Assembly (NCBI GenBank): GCA_947036815.1
Contig: CAMQRS010000007.1
Location: 1 to 50,765 of the forward strand
Length of the DNA: 50,765 nucleotides
Direction: 5' to 3'
Source: an uncultured Erysipelotrichaceae bacterium
GTDB taxonomy: Bacteria; Bacillota_I; Bacilli_A; Erysipelotrichales; Erysipelotrichaceae
A program made the translations under genes and the position numbers. This document shows, in pieces, positions 43,842 through 50,765 of the stretch; position 1 is the first letter of the stretch; each line of letters opens with the position of its first letter. The notes beneath the pieces were generated by a model that ran no database searches, was not told where the DNA came from, and saw only the letters and a program-made list of their open reading frames with translations.

Positions 43842-43918
43842 TGGTGTGCCTAACAAGAGTCGAACTTGCTACCTTCAGAGTCGGAGTCTGACGCTCTATC
43901 CAGGTGAGCTATAGACAC
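43842..43918 (-). tRNA. tRNA-Arg (anticodon CCG)
   Basis: 77 nt. Acceptor GTGTCTA/TAGGCAC (one T-G wobble), anticodon stem TCAGA/TCTGA with loop CTCCGAC, encoded CCA. Reads the rare CGG codon. Downstream of tRNA-Arg(CCU). Confidence 0.93.
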
Positions 43919-43962
43919 ATATAATACATAGTCTTTAATCTAAAAGGCTATTATTTAGAAAA

Positions 43963-44039
43963 TGGTGTCCACGAGAGGAGTTGAACCTCCGACCCCACGC
44001 TTAGGAGGCGTGTGCTCTATCCATCTGAGCTACGAGGAC
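43963..44039 (-). tRNA. tRNA-Arg (anticodon CCU)
   Basis: 77 nt. Anticodon stem CACGC/GCGTG with loop CTCCTAA, encoded CCA. The acceptor GTCCTCG/CGTGGAC has a U-U mismatch at the fifth pair. Reads AGG. It lies 44 nt upstream of tRNA-Arg(CCG), probably in one transcript. Confidence 0.93.
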
Positions 44040-44169
44040 ATTTAATAAAAAAATAAGTAAACGAATATGAATATGTAGCTATCTGAAAAAATATTCATAA
44101 ATTGATTATACCATGTTACAAGACATTTTCACTATAATTTGTTATAATAACAAAGAAAGAAGGTATATT

Positions 44170-45792
44170 ATGAAGAAAAATTTATTATTAATATTTGCGA
44201 TTGCTTATGTGATATTTGGAGCCGCTGTTTATTATGTACAACTACCACCTTTAGACTGGCATTCACCACTGTTTTGGTCTTATGCGACATTAATGATTGC
44301 AGTGTTGGCAGTTCCAATCATTGTGATGGCAACAATCCCAAGTGTAAAGTTCTATAATACTAACCTTAAAAAAGTCGGAATTGTATTTGGTACTGCTTTA
44401 GCAGTTTGTATTGCTTTACCAGTCATTTCTAGTAGTATTTCAGTTCGATTATTTAATGCGGATGAATATGCATCACGTATTGATGTTGAAGAAGCAGAAT
44501 TTGATACGATTAGTGAAGTAGACTTTACAAAAACACCGATTATAGATCGTACTACAACGCAAGCGTTGGGTGATCGTGTAATGGGACAAATGAGTGACTT
44601 AGTTTCTCAGTTTAATGTGTCTACAGAATATACACAAATATCATATTTAGATAGTGTGTATCGTGTTACTCCTCTAGAGTATGCAGATTTCTTTAAATGG
44701 GCATCGAATAAAGACGAAGGAATCCCGGCTTACATTAGTGTTGATTCAACAAGTGGAAGCGCAGAACTTGTTCGTTTAGATGATTTAGGTTTGGATAACA
44801 TGAAGTATGTACCATCAGCGTTATTCAATAAGAATTTAGAACGTCATTTACGTTTCAACTATCCAACAGAAATCTTTGGAAGTCCTTCATTTGAAATTGA
44901 TGAAGATGGAAAACCTTGGTATGTATGTAGTACTTATACATATAAAGGAGTAGGGGCTAAACGCTCAGTAACTGGTGCAATTGTAGTGGATCCTATTAAT
45001 GGAGAAAGCAAAAATTATGCATTAGATGATATGCCTAGTTGGGTAGACAGAATTTTTCCTGAAAGTTTAATAATCGAAGAAATTGACGATCACGGAAGTT
45101 TACAAGACGGATATATAAATTCAGTTATCGGTCAAAAACAAGTAGTAGTATCAAGTGAAGGATATAACTATATTGAAAAAGATGGAGATATTTGGTTATA
45201 TACAGGAATTACAAGTGTTACTGCTGATGAAAGTAACTTAGGATTTATGCTAGTAAATATGAGAACTCATGAAGCGTTGAAAATTAGTGCTCCAGGAGCG
45301 AATGAAACTAGTGCAATGAAATCGGCAGAAGATGAAGTTAAAAACTTCGGTTATGAAGCATCATTCCCAATTTTAGTTAATGTGAATGGAAATCCAACTT
45401 ACATGTTAAGTTTGAGAGCTCCAAGCAGCGATGAGAGTAATGGAGTAATTAAAAAATATGCGATGATCGATGTAACAGACTATCAAAAAGTAGTTACAGT
45501 TGATGTTAACGAAGGTTTTGATGTATTAAAAGAGTTAATGGTTGAAGTGCAAGGTGGAACTAGTTTAGTTGAAAAAGAAAAAGATACTAAAACAATCACG
45601 ATTGCATCATTAGAAAAAATATTGGTTGATGGAACTACTTATTATTACTTCATAGACAGTGAAGGTGGAAAATATAAGATAGAATTTGATACTAAATTTG
45701 AAGATGAATTAGCATTTGTGAAAGTAGGAGATACATTAGATATTTCTTATGAAGTAAGTGAAGGAATAGTTAAGATTTCAGACATAGAATAA
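44170..45792 (+). CDS. Membrane-anchored protein with large extracytoplasmic domain
   Basis: 540 residues. Three hydrophobic segments (about 4-21, 34-55, 66-90) precede ~450 polar residues rich in beta-like stretches. Pieces such as AYISVDSTSGSAELVRL and VTGAIVVDPINGESKNY resemble PepSY-type units (a residue pattern ending in D-x-x-x-G-x); this is an impression only. The start at 44170 has AAGAAAGG upstream; the ATG at 44113 lies in the promoter region. No family recognised. Divergent from the tRNA-Arg genes and followed by a strong terminator. Confidence 0.75.
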   Translation: MKKNLLLIFAIAYVIFGAAVYYVQLPPLDWHSPLFWSYATLMIAVLAVPIIVMATIPSVKFYNTNLKKVGIVFGTALAVCIALPVISSSISVRLFNADEYASRIDVEEAEFDTISEVDFTKTPIIDRTTTQALGDRVMGQMSDLVSQFNVSTEYTQISYLDSVYRVTPLEYADFFKWASNKDEGIPAYISVDSTSGSAELVRLDDLGLDNMKYVPSALFNKNLERHLRFNYPTEIFGSPSFEIDEDGKPWYVCSTYTYKGVGAKRSVTGAIVVDPINGESKNYALDDMPSWVDRIFPESLIIEEIDDHGSLQDGYINSVIGQKQVVVSSEGYNYIEKDGDIWLYTGITSVTADESNLGFMLVNMRTHEALKISAPGANETSAMKSAEDEVKNFGYEASFPILVNVNGNPTYMLSLRAPSSDESNGVIKKYAMIDVTDYQKVVTVDVNEGFDVLKELMVEVQGGTSLVEKEKDTKTITIASLEKILVDGTTYYYFIDSEGGKYKIEFDTKFEDELAFVKVGDTLDISYEVSEGIVKISDIE

Positions 45793-45795
45793 GGC

Positions 45796-45825
45796 AAACG
45801 CACTCGAATGAGTGCGTTTTTTTAT
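45796..45825 (+). terminator. Terminator before cysK
   Basis: Perfect 10-bp stem AAACGCACTC/GAGTGCGTTT, loop GAAT, then T. Confidence 0.88.
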
Positions 45826-45837
45826 TGTGCAAAATAT

Positions 45838-45876
45838 TTGACAATATTATGGGTAGACTATATCATACTGATATAG
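45838..45876 (+). promoter_or_regulatory. cysK promoter with overlapping palindrome
   Basis: TTGACA (45838-45843), 17-bp spacer, TATCAT (45861-45866). The -10 lies inside the inverted repeat CTATATC-ATACT-GATATAG (45858-45876), a likely repressor site. Confidence 0.7.
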
Positions 45877-45895
45877 AAGTAAAAGGAGTAAACAA

Positions 45896-46825
45896 ATGAA
45901 AAAAATATATAAAAATGCACTCGAACTAATAGGAAATACGCCATTAGTAAGGCTATCAAATATAGAAAAACAATATGGATTAAATGCGACTCTATTGGCG
46001 AAGGTAGAAATGAATAACCCAGGAGGTAGTGTGAAAGATCGTATTGCGCTACGGATGATAGAAGATGCAGAAAATAGAGGAATCATTTCTAAAGGAGCAA
46101 CACTTATTGAAGCAACAAGTGGAAATACAGGAATAGGATTAGCTCTCGTTGCTGCGATAAAAGGATATCATACAATTATTACGTTACCAGATACGATGAG
46201 TATGGAACGTAGAAACTTATTAACAGCATATGGAGCGACCTTGGTATTAACAAAAGGAAGTGAAGGAATGAAGGGGGCAATTCAAAAAGCTCAAGAAATT
46301 CAGGAAAACACTCCTAATAGTTTTATTGCATCTCAATTTGAAAATAAAGCAAACCCTCAAGCACACGTTACTTCAACAGGAATAGAAATATATGAAGATA
46401 GTGAGGGAAGTGTTGATATATTCGTAGCTGGAGTTGGAACAGGTGGGACCATCAGTGGTGTTGGAGCATACTTAAAGAGTAAGAAAGACATCAAGGTGGT
46501 TGCAGTAGAACCTACAAACTCAGCTGTTTTAAGTGGAGAATCAGCTGGACCACATAAAATCCAAGGAATTGGTGCTGGGTTTATCCCAAATACATTGGAC
46601 ACGAATGTGTACGATGAAATCATACGAGTAAGCGATGAAGATGCTTTTGCAATGGGTAGAAACTGCGCAAGAACAGAAGGATTGCTTGTAGGTATTTCAA
46701 GTGGTGCTGCTTTACATGCAGCAGTCATTGAAGCTCAAAAAGCAGAGAATGAAGGGAAAACAATCGTTGTATTATTACCAGATACAGGGGAGAGATATTT
46801 ATCTACTGCCATGTTTAGTGAATAA
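45896..46825 (+). CDS. cysK: Cysteine synthase (O-acetylserine sulfhydrylase)
   Basis: 309 residues. PLP enzyme making cysteine from O-acetylserine and sulfide. PLP Lys47 in NPGGSVKDRIA, substrate loop TSGNTGIG near 76-83, phosphate-binding GTGGTISGVG near 180, and SSGAA. The C-terminal end is LLPDTGERYLSTAMF, typical of CysK. AAAGGAG before the start. Monocistronic with a clear promoter; no cysE nearby. Confidence 0.95.
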   Translation: MKKIYKNALELIGNTPLVRLSNIEKQYGLNATLLAKVEMNNPGGSVKDRIALRMIEDAENRGIISKGATLIEATSGNTGIGLALVAAIKGYHTIITLPDTMSMERRNLLTAYGATLVLTKGSEGMKGAIQKAQEIQENTPNSFIASQFENKANPQAHVTSTGIEIYEDSEGSVDIFVAGVGTGGTISGVGAYLKSKKDIKVVAVEPTNSAVLSGESAGPHKIQGIGAGFIPNTLDTNVYDEIIRVSDEDAFAMGRNCARTEGLLVGISSGAALHAAVIEAQKAENEGKTIVVLLPDTGERYLSTAMFSE

Positions 46826-46897
46826 AAAGAGTGAGTACTTCAAATAGGTACTCTTACATGAAGTTGATTTTTACGAGTACTCCAAAAATCAGTATAC

Positions 46898-46950
46898 AAA
46901 AAGTCACAAAATGGGTTAGCAATTGCTAAGTATCATTTTGTGACTTTTCT
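46898..46950. terminator. Bidirectional terminator
   Basis: AAAAGTCACAAAATG pairs perfectly with CATTTTGTGACTTTT (15 bp). A smaller hairpin GAGTAC/GTACTC (46833-46853) precedes it. Confidence 0.85.
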
Positions 46951-48288
46951 TTATACTTGAATCCAGTTTGCACGTTTGTAATAGATGAGTAGTATAATGG
47001 CGCTTAAACCCCATGTAATTGGCCAACCCATAAATACGTATTTAATATCGTTAAATAATTCAACGGTAACTGTAATCCATACCATACGACAAATACACCA
47101 ACAAAATACCATGACATACATCGGCACTTTTGTTCTTCCTGCCCCTCTCATAACTCCTGCAAGAGAATGGGAAACAGCAAGTAGGGCATATCCTGGCACA
47201 ACAGTGCGCATCATTAATTGACCAATTCCTTGAATCTCAAGATTGCTAGAGAAGATAGACATAATTTGTGGAGCGAATAATAATAGGAAACACGAAACGA
47301 TGAGAATAGAAACCACACTCATAATCATTCCATACAAAGCTCCTTTTTTTACTCGATCGAATTTTTTAGCCCCCATGTTTTGTCCAACAAAAGTAGTCAT
47401 CGCCATAGAGAATGACATTACAGGCATGATGGCAAAACCATCTACCTTCATATAAGAACCGGCTCCTGCCATGGCGATTGCACCAAATGAATTAATGTTT
47501 GCTTGAACAACCACATTAGATAGCGATACTATCGCATTTTGACAGGCACTAGGTAATCCAACTTTAATAATCTTTTGAAATATTTCTTTATGAATTTTAA
47601 TTTTCTTTAATGTAAGCTTATACATTTCAGTAGACTTACATAACTGTCTAATCGTTAATGTCGCACTCAACGCTTGCGCAATCATAGTTGCATAGGCAAC
47701 ACCAGCAATACCCATGTTGAATTGAGTAACGAATACAATATCCAAGACAATATTTGTGATACTAGATATAATTAGGAAATACAGAGGATGTTTACTGTCA
47801 CCAACAGCACGTAACATACCACTTCCCATGTTATATACAATTAAACCCATGATACCCATGAAATATACTTGTAGATAAATGATACTACTTTCCATAACTA
47901 GAGGATCAACATTGACTAATTTTAAAATAGTTGGAGTAAAGCATACCCCTAAAATCGTTGAACAAATACCTGATATAAAAGCTACTGCCATCGTTGTATG
48001 AATAGCACGATGAACATTTTCTGCATCTTTAGCGCCATAGTATTGTGAGATAACAACCCCACCACCAAGCGATAAACCCATGAAAAAACTAACTAATAAA
48101 TTGACAATAGAACCACTTGAATTAACCGCAGCAAGTGCAGCATCTCCAATATAATTTCCAACAACAATACTATCAACTGTATTATATAGTTGTTGAAATA
48201 GATTCCCTATTAATAATGGAAAAGCAAAAAACAGAATTTGTTTCCATATATTTCCTTCAGTAAGCAAACCTTTTTGACTAGCTTCCAT
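46951..48288 (-). CDS. MATE-family efflux transporter
   Basis: 445 residues with about 12 membrane segments. N-terminal PLLIGNLFQQLYNTVDSIVVGNYIGDAALAAVNSSG and VVISQYYGAKD; second half VGLPSACQNAIVSLSNVVVQA and MTTFVGQNMGAKK, the repeated MATE pattern. It belongs to a different branch from the transporter at 28185. The start at 48288 is chosen for AAGGGGG just upstream; a longer frame to 48348 has no such site. Substrate unknown. Confidence 0.92.
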   Translation of the reverse strand: MEASQKGLLTEGNIWKQILFFAFPLLIGNLFQQLYNTVDSIVVGNYIGDAALAAVNSSGSIVNLLVSFFMGLSLGGGVVISQYYGAKDAENVHRAIHTTMAVAFISGICSTILGVCFTPTILKLVNVDPLVMESSIIYLQVYFMGIMGLIVYNMGSGMLRAVGDSKHPLYFLIISSITNIVLDIVFVTQFNMGIAGVAYATMIAQALSATLTIRQLCKSTEMYKLTLKKIKIHKEIFQKIIKVGLPSACQNAIVSLSNVVVQANINSFGAIAMAGAGSYMKVDGFAIMPVMSFSMAMTTFVGQNMGAKKFDRVKKGALYGMIMSVVSILIVSCFLLLFAPQIMSIFSSNLEIQGIGQLMMRTVVPGYALLAVSHSLAGVMRGAGRTKVPMYVMVFCWCICRMVWITVTVELFNDIKYVFMGWPITWGLSAIILLIYYKRANWIQV

Positions 48289-48536
48289 GTAATTCCCCCT
48301 TAATAATAAGTTATAGTATACTCCTATTTTGGTTGTTTTTCTATGCAAATTGACTTTTTGTGAGATCTTATATTTTGGTTACTAATAATATTAAGGTATA
48401 TTTATAGAAAATAAGGATTGTATTAAATGTTGCATTGTTAAATGGTAATGATTGTTTGTGATAGAGTTTGAATGATTATTTGTAACTTTAGAAGTATAGT
48501 GATATACTGTATTTATAAAAAACATAAGGGGGAAAT

Positions 48537-48959
48537 ATGATGGAATCAAAAGTAGAAACAGCAATACATTTATTTAAGAATGGGTATAATTGTGCACAGG
48601 CAGTGGCATGCGCATATGCAGACGAAGTAAATGCAGATCATGATTTAGTTTATAAAGTAGCTGAAGGATTCGGTGGTGGTGTCCCAGGACATGCAGGTAT
48701 ATGTGGAGCAGCAAGTGGGATGGTTATTGTAGCAGGATTAGTGTATAGTGATAGTGATGTTACTAAGAAATCTAAAGTTACTAGCTACCCTAAGGTAAAT
48801 GCATTACAAAAGAAATTTTGTGAACGTTTAGGTGCGATAGAGTGTAGAGCGCTGAAACTTAGTAAAGATCAAACAATGGTTGGAGGAAAAAGAGCGGGGT
48901 GCATCGAATGTGTACGAGAAGCAGCACGAATCATTGAAAGTGACATCTTAAATAAATAG
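48537..48959 (+). CDS. C_GCAxxG_C_C family redox protein
   Basis: 140 residues matching the Cys pattern that names this family: NCAQAV near 18-23, GICGAASG near 54-61, FCERLGAIECRAL near 93-105 and GCIECVREAA near 120-129. Known members have signal-free, redox- or metal-binding Cys and an undefined role. GGGGG upstream; ATG 48540 is an alternative start. The next acetyltransferase begins 12 nt after the stop, so they form an operon. Confidence 0.88.
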   Translation: MMESKVETAIHLFKNGYNCAQAVACAYADEVNADHDLVYKVAEGFGGGVPGHAGICGAASGMVIVAGLVYSDSDVTKKSKVTSYPKVNALQKKFCERLGAIECRALKLSKDQTMVGGKRAGCIECVREAARIIESDILNK

Positions 48960-48971
48960 GAAGAGGTATGC

Positions 48972-49451
48972 ATGGCAAATAAGCAAGGATTATATATAAA
49001 ACTCTTAGAGAAAAAAGAATGGAATGATATTCTAATACTAGAGGTAGAAGAGTCTCAATCAGGTTTTATTGAATCGGCACAAGAGTGTGTTATAGAAGCA
49101 CAGACCAATGCTTATCACATGTGTTGGAATTTTTATGGAATATATAATAGTGGAATTTTAATTGGTTTTGCGATGCATGGAAGACAAACATATGGAATCA
49201 TACCGTATTCAAGGGTATGGCTAGATCGTTATATGATAGACAAAAACTACCAAGGTAAAGGGTATGGAAAACAAGTGCTATTATTGATTATGGATGAACT
49301 GTATAAGCATTATAAAACAAAGAAAATATATTTGTCTTTATATGAAGAGAATACAGTAGCATTTAATTTATACTTGAATGTAGGGTTTAAAAAAACGAGA
49401 GTTGTGGACTCTAATAATGAAAGAGTCATGACAATATCCAAGAGACAATAA
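48972..49451 (+). CDS. GNAT-family N-acetyltransferase (BltD/PaiA-like)
   Basis: 159 residues. Acetyl-CoA loop YQGKGYGKQVL near 95-105 (Q-x-x-G-x-G), preceded by LDRYMIDKNY and followed by LSLYEENTVAFNLYLNVGFKKT. The layout resembles spermidine/spermine acetyltransferases of the BltD/PaiA type, but substrate assignment is tentative. GAAGAGG before the start. Confidence 0.83.
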   Translation: MANKQGLYIKLLEKKEWNDILILEVEESQSGFIESAQECVIEAQTNAYHMCWNFYGIYNSGILIGFAMHGRQTYGIIPYSRVWLDRYMIDKNYQGKGYGKQVLLLIMDELYKHYKTKKIYLSLYEENTVAFNLYLNVGFKKTRVVDSNNERVMTISKRQ

Positions 49452-49492
49452 AAAATATCATCCTAGTTGATTAAGATGATATTTTTTTTAAA
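49449..49492. terminator. Bidirectional terminator
   Basis: AAAAATATCATC/GATGATATTTTT between the convergent GNAT and PHP genes. Confidence 0.8.
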
Positions 49493-49495
49493 TTA

Positions 49496-50380
49496 TTATT
49501 TATTTAATTTACTTATAAATGCATTAAATATTTCTTGTTTTTGATCCTTTTGGTATCCATATTCTCCAAGTTCAATAGAAGGTTTAAGACTACCGTGGAA
49601 ATCACTTCCCATACCAATTAATATACCATTATCTCTACAAAATTGTTCGAAGTATTCATTTTGTGCAGGTGTATGATAGTTACTGTAAGCCTCAATACCA
49701 TCAATTCCATAAGCAATCGCTTGATGCAATAATTCATCTTGTAAATAATATGTATCGTGGGGATGAGCTAAGATAGCTAATCCATTATCCGCGTGAATAC
49801 GATCAATCGTTTCTTTGAAATCAGGATACAATACTTCTACATAGTTTGGTTTTCCTTTTTTACATAAGTCCCAAAAGAAATTAGGAATTGCTGGGTTCGA
49901 TCTACTTCCTCCAGGAATGTATGGTTTAAAGTCTTCAATATCTGGATGCTTACTAAATAAGTATTCGCAAATAATAAAGAAAGGATTATCTCCGTCTTTT
50001 ATAAAGGGATATATTTGGTTGCGATCAATTTCAATCTGATATGTTTCTTCAAATTTCTTAATTCTAAGTTCAGTTACATCATCCATGATGGTATTGATAA
50101 ACCTTGATAAATCTTTATAGTGCTGTTTATTATAATCAATACCATAACCTATTAAATGGGTTTCTCTACCATCGAATAAGGTATCAAATTCGATGGCAGG
50201 AATTACTTGGATATCATATTGCTTAGCATAATGTATCATTTCGTCAATTCCACGAACTTCATTATGATCAGTTAATGCAACACATTGAATTCCTTTTTGA
50301 TGAATAAATTCTATTAATTGTTTTGGTGTAAAATCACCATCTCGGCTATACTTCGAATGCATATGTAAATCAAATTTCAT
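49496..50380 (-). CDS. PHP-domain metal-dependent phosphoesterase
   Basis: 294 residues. PHP motifs in order: DLHMHSKYSRDG (3-14), LTDHNEVRG near 37, AIEFD, an insertion domain in the middle, then ILAHPHD near 200 and GSDFHGS near 258. These coordinate a trinuclear metal site. Relatives (YciV/TrpH type) cleave 3',5'-nucleoside bisphosphates or short RNA 5' ends; the exact substrate is unknown. The start at 50380 is chosen for AGAGGAA upstream. Confidence 0.9.
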   Translation of the reverse strand: MKFDLHMHSKYSRDGDFTPKQLIEFIHQKGIQCVALTDHNEVRGIDEMIHYAKQYDIQVIPAIEFDTLFDGRETHLIGYGIDYNKQHYKDLSRFINTIMDDVTELRIKKFEETYQIEIDRNQIYPFIKDGDNPFFIICEYLFSKHPDIEDFKPYIPGGSRSNPAIPNFFWDLCKKGKPNYVEVLYPDFKETIDRIHADNGLAILAHPHDTYYLQDELLHQAIAYGIDGIEAYSNYHTPAQNEYFEQFCRDNGILIGMGSDFHGSLKPSIELGEYGYQKDQKQEIFNAFISKLNK

Positions 50381-50712
50381 GTTAATTCCTCTTTTTATTA
50401 TTAATAATCCTCTACATTCTAGCATGAGGTAGAGGTAAGTTCAATTATATAATGTAAAGTAGGTAAAAATTACATATTAGTGCAGAATAAAAATGTATTA
50501 TAATCATGTATGTAAAAATAAATATGTTATAATCATATGGTAAATAATACAATTTAGATCGCACGCTGCAATCTACTATCATAAAGTATTTGTTTTACAT
50601 AGATATAATCGGGGTCAATAAGGTAAACTTGTTGATAGTTAAATTGTGTCAAATAAATATGGATAGGAATAAGCGGACTTACTAAGTTAGTTATTTCAGA
50701 AAGAGGTAAAGG
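50381..50712. other. Non-coding intergenic region
   Basis: No gene. TAGATCGCA/TGCAATCTA at 50554-50574 can form a hairpin with one mismatch; a promoter for the next gene probably lies to its right. Confidence 0.45.
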
Positions 50713-50765
50713 ATGAACGTACAAGAATTAAAAGAATTAAAAGTATTATCAGCACAAATACGAGT
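50713..50765 (+). CDS. 5' fragment of a probable transketolase
   Basis: Only 17 codons before the window ends: MNVQELKELKVLSAQIR, preceded by AGAGGTAAAGG. The short leading helix ending in A-x-x-I-R resembles the start of transketolase or its N-terminal subunit, but so little sequence allows only a guess. Confidence 0.4.
   Translation, partial: MNVQELKELKVLSAQIR

Overview
The window looks like a chromosomal segment of a low-GC Gram-positive bacterium (Bacillota). AT-rich codon use, strong GGAGG ribosome binding sites, T-rich intrinsic terminators, and the pgk-tpiA-eno-secG-rnr-smpB-ssrA gene order all fit. The style of the genes (LytTR/LiaF-like pair, DUF4003, CGGC and C_GCAxxG_C_C proteins, many small sugar-catabolism loci) suggests an Erysipelotrichia-like gut anaerobe. 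That placement is an inference; no rRNA is present.

Layout. 1-2190: three tRNA genes on the minus strand (Leu-UAA, Cys, Leu-UAG) around one acetyltransferase. 2385-7217: an orphan MsmK-type ATPase, MalQ, a LytTR regulator overlapping a LiaF-like membrane protein, and an inositol-monophosphatase family enzyme. 7380-10458: tRNA-Asn followed by a ~3-kb island bounded by perfect 44-bp direct repeats. The island carries a radical SAM/SPASM peptide maturase and, just downstream, an uncatalogued 37-residue Cys-containing peptide with a very strong RBS and its own terminator: a minimal RiPP cassette, and the most interesting item here. 10526-14814: an ABC-F protein, a PgaC/IcaA-like glycosyltransferase with a polysaccharide deacetylase, and a Tpx-like protein that has lost its peroxidatic cysteine. 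14986-22077: pgk, tpiA, eno, secG, rnr, smpB and tmRNA, with Rex-like operators before pgk and eno. 22261-29980: an XRE regulator, CGGC and DUF4003 proteins, a ClC antiporter, a DEAD-box helicase and a MATE exporter.

30033-40037 is a carbohydrate region. A GntR repressor faces deoC-rmlD-like-manA across a promoter flanked by two identical 16-bp palindromes. nanE and a Gfo/Idh dehydrogenase follow. An operon on the other strand encodes a glycyl radical enzyme, its activase and an FSA-type aldolase, divergent from a DeoR-family regulator. This three-gene set matches the E. coli PflD/YbiW arrangement linked to anhydro-sugar phosphate breakdown. 40177-50765: a cobalamin adenosyltransferase, PepT, a methyltransferase, a lipoprotein, two tRNA-Arg genes, a large membrane-anchored protein, CysK, a second MATE exporter, small redox and acetyltransferase genes, a PHP phosphoesterase and the first codons of a probable transketolase.

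All functions are read from motifs and context without database searches. Family names given from memory are marked as such.
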